A stretch of 64,000 nucleotides of DNA from Cyanobacterium sp. uoEpiScrs1 (GCF_947331815.1 NZ_OX373462.1:1-64000); one strand, 5' to 3'; shown: positions 1 through 10,330, counted from the first letter of the stretch. Notes: a model not told the origin generated them from the sequence alone. Program-made: numbers and translations.

Positions 1-2253
1 ATGGAATTTTCAATCGCTACACTTTTGTCCAATTTTACAGATGACAAATTGGTCGCGGCTAAATTTCTGGAGAAAAAGTTGGGATGTGAAAACGAAGAAA
101 ACATCGAAAAACTCCAAATAATTCTAGATATTTTAGAGAAAGTTGGAATTTTAGTTAAAGAGAGAGGTAAATATCGACGTTTTACAGAGAAAAATCTGGT
201 TGAAGCTAAATTGCGTTGCTCAAGTAAGGGTTTCTGTTTTGCCATTCAAGATGAAGAAGACGCTGATGATATTTATATACGAGAAACCCATCTTAGCAAT
301 GCTTGGAACGGTGATCGCGTTCTTGTCAAAGTGATTAAAGAAGGCACTCGTCGTCGTTCCCCAGAAGGAGAAGTAAAACTGATTTTAGAACGGGCAAATC
401 CATCTTTACTTGCTCAAGTGAAAAAAGATGACGGAAATTATAAAGCAATTCCTCTTGATGATCGCCTGTTATTTGAACTTCTACTTAAACAGAATGAAAA
501 TAGTTTAGAACAAGCAGTAAATCATTTAGTTCATGTCTCCGTGATACGTTATCCAATTGGGGAACATCCCCCGTGGGGGACTGTCACCCGTATTTTAGGA
601 AGTGATGCAGAAGAAGCTGCTGATACGGATATTGTCTGTTGTAAACACGATTTACCCCAAGCTTTTTCCGAAGAGGTGGAACAACTAGCGGCATCTTTAT
701 CACAAACCGTTGATCAGGCTGAGATTGATAAACGAGTTGATTTACGTCAGAAGTTTACGTTCACTTTTGTTGAAGACGAACAACGAGACTACCCTCCTTT
801 TGTTGAAACAGCTTTTACACTTGAGGAAATTGGTGATCAATATTGGCAACTAGGTATTCATATTACTGATGTTGCTCATTATGTTACCCCTGACTCGCTT
901 GTCGATAAAACAGCAAAAAAACGAGGAACGACGATTTATTTAGGAGAGAAAGTTCTTCCCTTATTGCCAGAAGCCTTAATCGACTGTTGTTGTATTGTCC
1001 CAAAAAAAGATTGTTTAACAATCTCAGTATTAATTACTTTTGATAAAAACGGTCAAATAACTGAATTTGAAATTCAGCCAACTATTATTAATGTTAACGA
1101 GCAACTAACTTATCAAAAAGCTCAAAGGTTATTAGCTAATCTTGATCAAGTACCTACCGAACAAGAAGAGTTAGCCCAATGCCTCAACCAACTGTTTTTT
1201 ACCCTTAGTCCCTTAGTTAAAGCACAACGTTTGCAAAGAGGAGGATTTGAATTAAAGTTAGAGCCGCGAGCACCTTATCAAGATGAAGGGCGTTTAGGAG
1301 TCATTATTGCTTCATCTAAAGTTCCTGTACGCTCATTGTTGATGGAGTTAATAATCCTAGCAGGAAAATCAGTAGCCGATCATCTTTACGCTTTAGGAAT
1401 TCCCTCCCTTTATTGCGCTCAACCTGAACCAGATTGGGAAGAGTTAGAAGATTTACTGAGACTAGTAGATAATTTGGGAATAGAAGTACAATTATCTTCT
1501 GAAGAGGAGATTACCGCTCAAGATTATTACAATTTGACTCAAGGCTTTAATCAATGTTCATCAGTGCGCGTATTAAATTTTCTTCTGAAAGACACGCTGA
1601 AATCTGTTAAATATAGTAGTCACTCAGCTCCCCATTTTGGATTAGCCTATCATGACCGTTATACGCATTGTGTTTCTCCTGGTCAACGATATGGAGATTT
1701 GTTGGTACAACGTATGATCAAGTTGTTGTTTAGTCAAGGGCGTGATCGTCGTACAAAACAAACTAAAACGGGAGTAGATCTTCACAGCAGTCGTTGTCAC
1801 ATCGGCATTAACTGGAATGTTTTACCTCCTGCGATGCAAGAAAGTCTTGAAGAGGAATTTCACCTCTTAGTTTCCCATCTCAATGATCGTGAAAAACTAG
1901 CTGAAGACGCGGAAAAAGATCTCGATGGACTAAAAAAAGCCGAAAAAATGAAAGAACGCACGGGTCAAGTTTTTCGAGGATTAATTACGGGAGTTCAATC
2001 TTATGGTTTCTTTGTGGAAATTGAAGATTTATTAGTGGAAGGACTCGTTCATGTTAGTTCTTTAAAAGATGACTGGTATGAATATCGCGCTCGTCATGGT
2101 TGTTTAGTTGGGCGAAAAAATCGCATTGCCTATCGTTTAGGAGATGAAGTTGAAGTAGAAGTGAAAAGTGTGGATTATTACCGTCAGCAGATTGATTTAG
2201 TAACTGTCGGGGGGGGGAGCTCAGTTAGGAATGATGATTGGGATGATGACTAA
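1..2253 (+). CDS. zam: RNB-family protein, Zam-like (degenerate RNase II/R)
   Basis: A 750-aa protein with the RNase II/R layout: N-terminal winged-helix/cold-shock-like part (about 1-200), RNB core (about 245-590, including HITDVAHYV at 287-295) and a C-terminal S1 domain (about 660-735). The active site is degenerate. The acidic motif that is normally DPxxxxDxDD reads VEDEQRDYPP at 257-266, leaving one of the four catalytic Asp. The SPIRRY-type motif is SPGQRY at 559-564, so its first Arg is Gln. Such degeneracy is described for the cyanobacterial Zam clade (acetazolamide resistance, pigment and photosystem balance, redox-sensitive cysteines). Cysteines cluster at 329-331 and 338. A classical RNase R is less likely. 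The ATG is the first base of the window, so a longer N-terminus cannot be excluded. A DUF3153 gene follows after 27 nt. Confidence 0.8.
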   Translation: MEFSIATLLSNFTDDKLVAAKFLEKKLGCENEENIEKLQIILDILEKVGILVKERGKYRRFTEKNLVEAKLRCSSKGFCFAIQDEEDADDIYIRETHLSNAWNGDRVLVKVIKEGTRRRSPEGEVKLILERANPSLLAQVKKDDGNYKAIPLDDRLLFELLLKQNENSLEQAVNHLVHVSVIRYPIGEHPPWGTVTRILGSDAEEAADTDIVCCKHDLPQAFSEEVEQLAASLSQTVDQAEIDKRVDLRQKFTFTFVEDEQRDYPPFVETAFTLEEIGDQYWQLGIHITDVAHYVTPDSLVDKTAKKRGTTIYLGEKVLPLLPEALIDCCCIVPKKDCLTISVLITFDKNGQITEFEIQPTIINVNEQLTYQKAQRLLANLDQVPTEQEELAQCLNQLFFTLSPLVKAQRLQRGGFELKLEPRAPYQDEGRLGVIIASSKVPVRSLLMELIILAGKSVADHLYALGIPSLYCAQPEPDWEELEDLLRLVDNLGIEVQLSSEEEITAQDYYNLTQGFNQCSSVRVLNFLLKDTLKSVKYSSHSAPHFGLAYHDRYTHCVSPGQRYGDLLVQRMIKLLFSQGRDRRTKQTKTGVDLHSSRCHIGINWNVLPPAMQESLEEEFHLLVSHLNDREKLAEDAEKDLDGLKKAEKMKERTGQVFRGLITGVQSYGFFVEIEDLLVEGLVHVSSLKDDWYEYRARHGCLVGRKNRIAYRLGDEVEVEVKSVDYYRQQIDLVTVGGGSSVRNDDWDDD

Positions 2254-2280
2254 TGTTAATTAAAAGTTTAATAATTAATC

Positions 2281-3078
2281 GTGAAAAATAAAGAACATAA
2301 TTTAAAGCCCAAAAGTTATAAACAGATATTTAAAGGTTTATTTCGGTGTTTTGTAATACCTCTAGCCATTAGTTTGTTAACTCTATTAAGTGGCTGTGTT
2401 CATTATGATGTGGGTGTAGATTTTTCTCAACAGCATAGAGGAGAAATTACACAATATATCAGCTTAGCTGAACAGTTAACTAACTTAAGTCAAACAGAAG
2501 CCGATAAATGGTTAGACAGTCTTAAAAAACGGGCAGAAAATCTCCACGGACAAGCTAAACGGATATCTCCTGAGGAAATTATGATAAAAATTCCTTTCGG
2601 GAATGGAAAGGAACTAACGGAAAAATTCAATAAGTTCTTTAATCCTTCTCCCTCTAGGTTGGCTCGGACTCTTAAAAATAGCAATTCAGATTTAGTAGAT
2701 CTTAAAGCTAAGATATCTTTAAAACAAAGTAATTGGTTATTTATGGAACATAATTTACTCAATCTAGAAGTTGATTTACGGGCATTAGGAGTTCTATCTA
2801 ATCAGGGGAATGTTATCTTTAGTACAGGGTCACTGATAGACTTAGAATTTATTTTAAAAGCTCCTTTAGGACTAAAAAATATTGTAAGTAATACTTCTTT
2901 TGAGCAAAAAACAAATCAAATTATTTGGAAATTAAAACCTGGTCAAATTAATACTATTGAATCATCTTTTTGGGTTCCAAGTTATTTGGGGATTGGAACT
3001 ATTGGGATTATTTTGTTAATGTTGATTGGATTCTATATAAAGTATCGACATTTTCCAAAAATACAATTAGTGAAGTAA
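2281..3078 (+). CDS. DUF3153-type lipoprotein
   Basis: A 265-aa exported protein starting at GTG. It has a basic N-terminus, a hydrophobic stretch (about 24-38) and a lipobox LLSGC ending at Cys39, so it is probably a lipid-anchored precursor. Residues 40-235 form a soluble domain, followed by a transmembrane segment (about 237-254) and a short basic tail. This matches the cyanobacterial DUF3153 family, whose function is unknown to me. It lies 27 nt behind zam on the same strand, so co-transcription is likely. No terminator is visible in the 680 bp that follow. Confidence 0.75.
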   Translation: MKNKEHNLKPKSYKQIFKGLFRCFVIPLAISLLTLLSGCVHYDVGVDFSQQHRGEITQYISLAEQLTNLSQTEADKWLDSLKKRAENLHGQAKRISPEEIMIKIPFGNGKELTEKFNKFFNPSPSRLARTLKNSNSDLVDLKAKISLKQSNWLFMEHNLLNLEVDLRALGVLSNQGNVIFSTGSLIDLEFILKAPLGLKNIVSNTSFEQKTNQIIWKLKPGQINTIESSFWVPSYLGIGTIGIILLMLIGFYIKYRHFPKIQLVK

Positions 3079-3758
3079 AGTATATAAATACTTAAATTTT
3101 TGTTAACTTATACTTAAGTCATAGTATTGTTGTGAATTATATTTTTTATAATGTTCTAATTTGTCATAGTAATCACAAGCCTGAGAATAAGTATTTATTC
3201 TTACTGAATAGACCAATAGACAACCATTAATAGTGATTTATTAACTCATAATTATCTATAAAATAAAAGTAAAGAAAGTAGAAAAACCTTCCTTACTAGC
3301 TGGTAAAAAAAGCTAAAAAATTAGTTGATAAGAATGAATAAATATTCATATTATTAATCTAAGTATAGTTTTTAAAAAACAGTAAATTACTAAATTTGGC
3401 GTTTAAACAATTATAAAAATATTGTTACTTATAGAGTAGTAATTGTTAGCTTAAAACAAAAATTTTAAATTATCTTCTGAACACAATATTACTGTTATTT
3501 CTGTATATTATCTTCTTGGTTAAGAATCACAAAAATGTGTAGTTTTATTACTGGTATGAAAATTTCTATGAGTAGGTTATCTACATATATCAGAAAACCA
3601 TCAAAAAATATTAAGCTCTCTCGAGATTAATTAATGAATTAACTGTTATAGCCACTAATTTAACTTCTCTGTCTCCTAGCAATAACTTAAAAAAGTTGAT
3701 TTATTTGAATTTAGTCTAATAAAGTTAATAACTCATTTGTCAATTTATTACAGCTGTA
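3079..3758. other. Intergenic gap, nothing recognised
   Basis: 680 bp of very AT-rich DNA between two convergent genes. I see no open frame with protein-like composition, no RNA gene and no strong hairpin. Confidence 0.5.
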
Positions 3759-5243
3759 CTAGAAAAGCCAAGGAATTAAAGTTGCCAACATAAGAAATAG
3801 AATTAACAACCCCAATATAGCGCGCATGTCATCAGGCTCAGTTAATTCATTTAAACTTGGTCTTTCTAAGTCTCGTTGTAGAAAAATGATTATAATTATC
3901 CAGTAAAGAGCAAGGGAGTTTTCTGGATTAATTAAAGTTACAATTCCTAAGACAACTAAGGATATAATTGTAGTTTGCTTTGCAATTTTTCGTCCATAAA
4001 TAGACTGAACAATTCGTCCTCCGTCTAACTGACCTGCAGGTAGTAAATTGAGGGCATTTATAACTAATCCTAACCATCCTATAATCATTAATGGATGAAC
4101 ATTAATTAACGTTTTTTGTAGCTCTTCTCCTAATATCACCTGAGCTAAACTGTTAACTAAAATTGAGCCTTGAAGAAATTGAGTTGGTACTTGAAATAAA
4201 CTTTCTGGACTGGAAAATACCAACCCTACTATTAGCAACACTAGGGATAAACTCCATCCCGCAGCTGGTCCAGCAAAAGCCACATCAAATAAGGCATTTC
4301 GATTAGACAATAAGGATTCAAAGCGAGTAATTGCTCCAAACGATCCAATTTGCCAGGTGGGAAGAAAAAATGGAACACTCAAGTACACATTGTGGCGTTT
4401 TGCAAGGAGACGATGGACAATCTCATGGGTTATTAAAATTGTCCAAAATCCTAAACTAAGAGGTATTATTTCCTTATAACGACTCCAATCACTGAATAAA
4501 TCAAAACCTAATAAAATTCCTGATGCTTCTAAACTAGTTAAAATAGTTCCTATAAACAGAATCAAAGCGATATTTTTTTGCACTAAAGTAGTTTTTTGCG
4601 GGTCAACAATGCTTGGGAGAACTATTACTACAGGTTTTTCTTCTGTTCCTTCTACCAAAAAAAGACGGTACTTATCGGAAAAAATATCTTTTAATTTTTC
4701 TGAAAGGCTAGTATAAACCTTGTCAGCTTCTCCTCGTAAATTTCCTTTGAAAATTATTCCTTCTTGGTAAGAAATTGTTTCAGTTACAAAAAAAGTATCA
4801 ATACTAAATATGCTTTGAACAAGTTTCAGCTCTTCTTTCGGAATAGGTAGAGTATCTGTTGTAATCTTTAGGTCAGAGTTAAGAGAAAAGTTTGGTGATT
4901 GATAAGTTTTAGACTTCTCAAGTCTACTCTGTTCTTGTAAATGTTTAGCAGTTTTTTTTTGGATAATTACATCTTGACCTTCAGCTTTTAGTTTTTTCCC
5001 TAGATATATATATACTGATAATGAAGTGACTAATAATAATAAAATTGCCACTAAATTTATATGAACTCCTGTAGCAAACAAACCGAAAAATACTAGCCAG
5101 GGAACCATCAATACCACTGACTGTAACTCAGCAAAAATAACTAATCTACCATATAATTTAGCTCGATTATAACCCCAGGCTAAAATTGCCAAGGCGACTA
5201 GAATAATGAAGAATATAGTAGTTGTCTCAGATGGGGTTAACAT
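3759..5243 (-). CDS. Site-2 protease family (M50) membrane metalloprotease, EGY-like
   Basis: A 494-aa multi-spanning membrane protein. It has two N-terminal TM segments (about 8-80), a charged linker, a soluble domain (about 125-215), then the M50 core: HEIVH (HExxH zinc motif, about residue 273), a membrane region with FAGPAAGW, and NLLPAGQLDGGRI (about 396-408), which supplies the third zinc ligand. The order matches cyanobacterial and chloroplast EGY-type intramembrane proteases, which cleave membrane proteins within the bilayer. The substrate is unknown. It is a single gene, convergent with the DUF3153 gene. The catalytic residues are intact, so it is probably active. Confidence 0.85.
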   Translation of the reverse strand: MLTPSETTTIFFIILVALAILAWGYNRAKLYGRLVIFAELQSVVLMVPWLVFFGLFATGVHINLVAILLLLVTSLSVYIYLGKKLKAEGQDVIIQKKTAKHLQEQSRLEKSKTYQSPNFSLNSDLKITTDTLPIPKEELKLVQSIFSIDTFFVTETISYQEGIIFKGNLRGEADKVYTSLSEKLKDIFSDKYRLFLVEGTEEKPVVIVLPSIVDPQKTTLVQKNIALILFIGTILTSLEASGILLGFDLFSDWSRYKEIIPLSLGFWTILITHEIVHRLLAKRHNVYLSVPFFLPTWQIGSFGAITRFESLLSNRNALFDVAFAGPAAGWSLSLVLLIVGLVFSSPESLFQVPTQFLQGSILVNSLAQVILGEELQKTLINVHPLMIIGWLGLVINALNLLPAGQLDGGRIVQSIYGRKIAKQTTIISLVVLGIVTLINPENSLALYWIIIIIFLQRDLERPSLNELTEPDDMRAILGLLILFLMLATLIPWLF

Positions 5244-5783
5244 AATTTTAAGTGCTTATTATGATCGGGGCAGTAGTCTTAGATTTATTAGTTAAAACAC
5301 CAACTATACTTAATTTATACATTTATTATAGAGTACTCAAGTACACCGCAATACTGCTAATATTTATCAAGTCTTATAGATGAACTTAAGTCAAGTTTTT
5401 ATGGATCTGGATTGAGCGTAATCTAAACTAATGAAACCTATCAATTTATTATCCTCTTATTTCTTATATTCTGCTTCATTCAATATGTTGTGTTGACAAT
5501 AAATTGCTTGAGATCTCAATTGAAATGGAAAACGTAAAAAACTTTTATGAACTACGATAGGTTAATCATAATTTATACAGTACGCTAATTTCTCACAAAA
5601 ATCGTGAACTTTCTTTAAAAAATATAGACAAATAAAGTAGTATATGTTACCATCGCTCCGCGAGGAGGTATGCATAACTTAATCTGATAAAGAATTCATT
5701 TTCAATTAAGTAAAATTTACTTTCCCAATTAGAGAATATTCAGTCATTATAAGGGTATTCTTCGTATTATTCGTTTTTTATCA
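5244..5783. other. Divergent intergenic region
   Basis: 540 bp between the minus-strand protease and the plus-strand 114-aa gene, so promoters for both should lie here. A short GC-rich patch at about 5652-5670 stands out from the AT-rich surroundings, but I cannot assign it. Confidence 0.4.
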
Positions 5784-6128
5784 ATGGTGCAACTGACATT
5801 AAACTTGATACAAGGGTCCGTTAGCTTTAATTTCAGTCTTGAAGCTGCTCGAACTCTCAAGGAAGAGATTAACGGGCTGATGGTGAGACTCAAGGCTGTT
5901 TTGGATCAGTCTGCCAGCGGCATTATACCCCGAACTCAAAGGGTTATGGAGTATACTTATAGGGGAGAGGTTTTTGTGGAACTGTTTTGTAATCCTAACA
6001 TTTATTCAAATCCCTTTGCAGCTAAGGTTTTATTGACAGTCAAAGATGATAATGTCTGTCTGACTACAGAAGCTGAACTGACTCGTGTCATTGAAGATTT
6101 GGAACAATATCTTAAACCAATTTGCTAG
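5784..6128 (+). CDS. Conserved hypothetical protein, 114 aa
   Basis: A 114-aa soluble protein with no signal peptide or TM segment. Alternating strand-like and helix-like patterns and good codon use suggest a real gene. I believe it belongs to a conserved cyanobacterial family, but I do not recognise a named domain or function. It starts at ATG. The next small gene follows 135 nt downstream on the same strand, so the two may share a transcript. Confidence 0.65.
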   Translation: MVQLTLNLIQGSVSFNFSLEAARTLKEEINGLMVRLKAVLDQSASGIIPRTQRVMEYTYRGEVFVELFCNPNIYSNPFAAKVLLTVKDDNVCLTTEAELTRVIEDLEQYLKPIC

Positions 6129-6263
6129 TACTAAAACGGATTAATCAACAAACGGAAGTACTGACTAGGAAAGTTTAGGAATGATGAATATCGAAAACAG
6201 ATTAACAATAACCTGTAATTGACTTAATTTAACGAAAACTATTTCTGAGACCATTAACTGTTT

Positions 6264-6644
6264 ATGAATACACATGATATATTACAATTGTTGCGGCAAG
6301 GTTTTCAAGTTAGCATAGGTGCTGCTACTTCCCTTATAGAAGTCCTTCAAAATCTTCAAAAAAGTTCAGACAGATTTTCTGAACTCCAGATTCAATTGAC
6401 ACAAAAAGTTCAAGAATTAGCTCAAAAGGGGGAAGTTACTGAACAAGAAGTTTGTCGCTTAATGAACGAATGGTTAAATCAACAACAAGAGGAAAGATCG
6501 TCAACTTTTACAAATGAAAATAGTGATGGTAAGTTGACTTTTTCTTCAAATGGTAATAAAAATGCTCCTGAGACAATAAAAAAACTGACAGAACAAGTGA
6601 TTGCCCTAAGAATAGAGTTAGAAAACTTACGGCAATCTGATTAA
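6264..6644 (+). CDS. Small coiled-coil protein, phasin-like
   Basis: A 126-aa protein. Residues 1-75 are an amphipathic helix (DILQLLRQGFQVSIGAA onwards) followed by charged heptad-like sequence. A low-complexity polar linker (about 76-100) and a short C-terminal coiled coil (about 103-124) follow. The pattern resembles phasin-like/polyhydroxyalkanoate-granule-associated small proteins of bacteria, but the match is by architecture only. It lies behind the 114-aa gene in the same direction. Confidence 0.6.
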   Translation: MNTHDILQLLRQGFQVSIGAATSLIEVLQNLQKSSDRFSELQIQLTQKVQELAQKGEVTEQEVCRLMNEWLNQQQEERSSTFTNENSDGKLTFSSNGNKNAPETIKKLTEQVIALRIELENLRQSD

Positions 6645-6802
6645 AACAATTAGAGCTTCAATTATGATTACATCGCTGACGATTATAGCTTTATAAAGCT
6701 ACACTAAGACTAATCTGTTTATACACTAGAATATAATTGTGGATTAGTTGTGTAAGAAGTAGTAGTCAATCAATATAATTTTTATTATGGCGAAAGTTGT
6801 TA

Positions 6803-7531
6803 TTAATAGAAGTCGGAAGGTGAAACATAAATAATGAGAAGAGAAAAGTAAGAAAATCGCAGGTTTGGCAGCTCTTCTAACTTATTGTAAATTACCTGTT
6901 CCGGTTGATTTGCCCGTTCCACTATCCAAGCACGTTTCAATAAATTTAATCGTCGTAAAGTTTCCCATACTTGAGGATAGACTGAACTAACTTTTAGCAA
7001 AACTACTACATCAGCCCACCCCAGTGCCTGTTCTAAGTACTCCAAAGAGTAAAGAGCAGGAAGAATAGCTAACCGTTGATTATTAACTGTTAAGGGAAGG
7101 TTCAGAATCGAAGTCACAGCCATCGGGGAACAAACGCCGGGAACGGTTTGAATTTTAACTGCAGGATGATGATGGGTGAGCATTTTGGCTAAATAAGTAA
7201 AGGTACTGTAAAAGCTGATATCTCCCTCACAAGCAAAAGCTACATCCTTTCCTTGTTTGAGATAATACCAGATCTGTTCAGCCGCCTGCCTCCAAGCTAA
7301 ATTTAAGTCTGTTTCGTTTTGGATATAAGGAAAAAATAGGGGGCAAGTTTCCTGTTTAGAGGTTAACCATGGAGAGATAATCGTCTGAGCAATTCCAGGT
7401 TTATTCTCTATTCCCATAGGGAAAGCAACAACAGATACCTGTTGTAATATACGTAGCCCTTTAACTGTAATTAAGTCAGGATCTCCTGTTCCTACACTGA
7501 TGCCGTATAAAATTCCGGTTTTCACTACCAT
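6803..7531 (-). CDS. cobI: Precorrin-2 C20-methyltransferase
   Basis: A 242-aa tetrapyrrole methylase. It has the N-terminal GISVGTGDPDLITVKG SAM-binding loop (about 10-25), the FACEGDISFYST motif (about 99-110) and VPGVCSPMA (about 130-138), all typical of CobI/CbiL. The enzyme adds a methyl group from SAM at C20 of precorrin-2 (or its cobalt form) in corrinoid synthesis, in the cytoplasm. Length is normal. Its presence suggests that a (pseudo)cobalamin pathway is at least partly retained. A cobalamin-binding-type radical SAM protein is also encoded in this window. The gene stands alone, and a strong hairpin lies about 75 nt upstream of its start. Confidence 0.9.
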   Translation of the reverse strand: MVVKTGILYGISVGTGDPDLITVKGLRILQQVSVVAFPMGIENKPGIAQTIISPWLTSKQETCPLFFPYIQNETDLNLAWRQAAEQIWYYLKQGKDVAFACEGDISFYSTFTYLAKMLTHHHPAVKIQTVPGVCSPMAVTSILNLPLTVNNQRLAILPALYSLEYLEQALGWADVVVLLKVSSVYPQVWETLRRLNLLKRAWIVERANQPEQVIYNKLEELPNLRFSYFSLLIIYVSPSDFY

Positions 7532-7604
7532 TAGTTTACTTTTGTTTTTTAAAAAGCCGACCGTTCCCTAAAAGATAAATTGAGCTTTCATCTCTTAAAA
7601 ACCA

Positions 7605-7677
7605 TTAGACTTGTCGTGGTATTACAGCAAAAATATTAAATGATGTCTAACTTACTGTAATCCCACGACAAGTCTAA
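7605..7677. repeat. Long inverted repeat, 23-bp arms
   Basis: Arms 7605-7627 and 7655-7677 are complementary with one mismatch, around a 27-nt loop. The arm includes AGACTTGTCGTGG, unusually GC-rich for this intergenic DNA. It lies upstream of cobI and far from msrA, so it is not an obvious terminator for either. Confidence 0.8.
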
Positions 7678-8136
7678 CAGGGACTAAAACATGCTAATTA
7701 ATCATAATTTTTTCTTTAGACAGTTTCACAAATTAAATAAACTTTTTATATTTCTATATATACTCTACATTTACTCATAAATAAAGTTTTAATAAATCTG
7801 TTTATAGTTAGTTATTATTGGGTGTTAGTCAATTATATATGGAATATTCTTTACTTATTGAGAATAAATTACTATCATTAATTATAATCATGGGTATTAT
7901 GGGTAAAATAGAAACCACTTAAAGAACACTTTCTTATTTTATTTGAACTCTATTTTAAAAATGTCTGCCTCAGTATGGGCAGTATATACTTTTGTTTAAT
8001 GATCAATAAAGAAATAATTTACTTATAAAATTATTTCTTCTAATAGTACTTTGTGAGTATACTTCATCGTGGACATTTTATGTAGAAGCTAATCGTAATT
8101 GTTTATAAGTTGATGTAAATAACAGCACTATACAAA

Positions 8137-8194
8137 AAATCAAAACTATTATGTTAGTATAGCATAAGCTATATTAACATAATAGTTTTGATTT
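8137..8194. repeat. Long hairpin, 27-bp stem, 4-nt loop
   Basis: Arms 8137-8163 and 8168-8194 pair throughout with a single G-T wobble, closing a 4-nt loop. It sits in the middle of the desert between cobI and msrA, with no adjacent gene end. Confidence 0.85.
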
Positions 8195-9121
8195 AATAGA
8201 TGTTAGTGTTTTTTTAACATAAACAAGAAAAAGGGAAAGTTAAAGTATTATATTGTTAGCATATTTATGCCGCAGAATCTAGCATAAGATATATGTAATT
8301 TTAGATAAAATTTAAATTTAAGCACATTAAAGAATATCAATTTTTCTAAAAAACAAGATGAGTTAAATTAAAAATTGCACGAGTAATATTTAAATATAGT
8401 CATAATTTTAAGTATTTATAAAACAAGATCTTTTTCAAAGAAATAGTTTAGTTGTACATAATTCTCACAAGCTATTTTTAATAATGCTATTAATGTTTAC
8501 TATATAAATTATAGACAATTAAGTTTTTGAAATTATTTTTATAGTTAAAACCGTCATATCTATTACAAACTAGATAGCAGATATCTTGATCTATAAAATT
8601 ATTTTATATTTATATAATTTTCAGACTCTCTACTTATAAATAGTAAAGTTTGTGTTTTGAATGAAAATTATATATACTTAGTCAACAAATAAATGTTTAA
8701 AATTTTTATTATTTCAGATGTAATTAAATATTTATTTGAAGTTAATTTATATTTATATACATTAATTACTTTCTATTAATTATCATACTTTTATGTGAAT
8801 AAAATAAATATCGAGGCTAATTTAATAGAATCCTTAAGTTACAATAACTAGTTAAGCTGTATATGTTTTAGTATACTATTGTAGTAAAGGTATACTAAAA
8901 TATATATAAAATATTATGTAAACAACATTAAAATTAATGATATATTTAATTGTAAAATTTTAATTAAGAGGAAAACTACGTACATAGATACAATATGTTT
9001 ATTTCCTAATAAGAGAGGAGGATTGAATCATAGCCACAATAGTGATTATTAAACAAAAAGTTGAGGGAGCTATTTTTTTATTTAAGATTAAAAATGAGAT
9101 ATTTGTTTAGAGTAAAAAATT

Positions 9122-9784
9122 ATGAACCTATTTAGAGTTGACAAAGTATTAACTTTACCCACTCCTAAGACAGCATTGCCTGGACGGAAAGAGAAAATGT
9201 CTATCTCAGCTTTTCATTACGTTTATGGCAATTCTATTAAACCTCCTTTCCCGAAAGGAATGGAAACTGCAATGTTTGGGTTAGGGTGTTTTTGGGGGGC
9301 AGAACGTAAATTTTGGCAAATAGAAGGAGTTTATACTACTGCAGTAGGATATGCAGCTGGTTTAACTCCTAATCCTACTTATAAAGAAGTTTGTACTGGA
9401 TTTACTGGACATAATGAAGTAGTGCTGGTAGTTTTCACCCCTAAAGTTGTTAATTATAAACAACTGCTAAAGACATTTTGGGAAAGTCATGATCCTACTC
9501 AGGGAATGGGTCAGGGGCATGATGTAGGTACCCAGTATCGTTCAGGAATTTATGTTTATTCTCCCGAACAAAAGCAACAGGCAAAAGCCTCTAAAAAAGT
9601 TTACCAAAAAGCATTAACTAAAGCAGGATATAGTAACATAACTACAGAAATTTTGGATGCTCCTGAATTTTATTATGCAGAGGTTTATCATCAACAGTAT
9701 CTTGCTAAAAATCCTGGTGGCTATTGTGGGTTAGGAGGCACTAATGTTAGTTTTACTATTGGGTTAGATATGATGGTTGATTAA
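9122..9784 (+). CDS. msrA: Peptide methionine sulfoxide reductase A
   Basis: A 220-aa enzyme with the GCFWGAE active-site motif (Cys56) and [18 protein letters not shown] near the C-terminus (Cys202, resolving). It reduces methionine-S-sulfoxide in proteins, a cytoplasmic oxidative-damage repair. The ATG at 9122 is kept because the residues [13 protein letters not shown] after it resemble the N-terminal extension of cyanobacterial MsrA. The C-terminus reads NVSFTIG where related proteins, as I recall, have a second recycling Cys (VSCPIG), so that Cys appears to be Phe211. The gene stands alone between two long gene deserts. Confidence 0.92.
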   Translation: MNLFRVDKVLTLPTPKTALPGRKEKMSISAFHYVYGNSIKPPFPKGMETAMFGLGCFWGAERKFWQIEGVYTTAVGYAAGLTPNPTYKEVCTGFTGHNEVVLVVFTPKVVNYKQLLKTFWESHDPTQGMGQGHDVGTQYRSGIYVYSPEQKQQAKASKKVYQKALTKAGYSNITTEILDAPEFYYAEVYHQQYLAKNPGGYCGLGGTNVSFTIGLDMMVD

Positions 9785-9963
9785 ATATTAGTTGATTATT
9801 TTATCTCAGGTATTAAATAAATATAAAGCTGGATTGAACTATTAAATACTTATTTTTTAAATCAATTGATTAAATAAAAAGATATATTCTACTTTAGAAA
9901 TAAATATATTTAGGATAAAAAATTATTTTCACTTATCATATTTTAAATAAGTAAAAAATAGTT

Positions 9964-10330
9964 TTATGCATTGGCAAAGTAAGTTAAATTAATTCCTTTG
10001 ATTAACAAATCGAGAGGACGAGACTCCTTCGCTATGAGCAGAAATTATTAGAATTTTGACTAACTCATTGGTAGTTGCTGGATACTATTTATAAGCCAAT
10101 TTAACTAGATAATGAATGAAGCTAAAGTGACGTATTGTCATTAATAATCCCCTAAATTATAAGAAAAAAGTATCAGGTAGATTAATAACAATAATTCTTA
10201 TTGTCGTACAAATATAGTACACTAATCTAAAAAGGATTGAATGTCCAATTGTAATGACAGGTTCATTAATAAAAGCCGGAGCAAAATAATAGGCTAATTA
10301 TGTCTACAAATAGACACTGTAGTCTGTAGT
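9964..10330 (-). pseudogene. Probable decayed protein gene, unidentified
   Basis: Read on the minus strand, short frames with protein-like composition follow one another but are broken by stops and frame changes. One stretch includes FAPAFINEPVITIGHSILFR (within about 10160-10300). A second is NELVKILIISAHSEGVSSSR (about 10005-10070), and in an overlapping frame SRPLDLLIKGINLTYFANA ends at a stop at 9964. This looks like one gene with several frameshifts. I do not recognise the family. The 65-codon plus-strand frame at 10334-10531 is probably chance. Confidence 0.4.

Larger units (their letters stand above)
7532..9121. other. 1.6-kb gene desert
   Basis: Very AT-rich DNA between cobI (leaving leftwards) and msrA (rightwards). 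It holds two long hairpins (7605-7677 and 8137-8194) and a weaker 11-bp one (8866-8900). I see no protein-like frame. A purine-rich GAGAGGAGG near 9011 looks like a ribosome site but leads into only nine codons. Confidence 0.5.

Noticed and set aside
1..2253. Calling the first gene a normal RNase R
   Set aside because: The catalytic acidic motif and the SPIRRY Arg are missing, which fits the Zam clade better than an active exoribonuclease.
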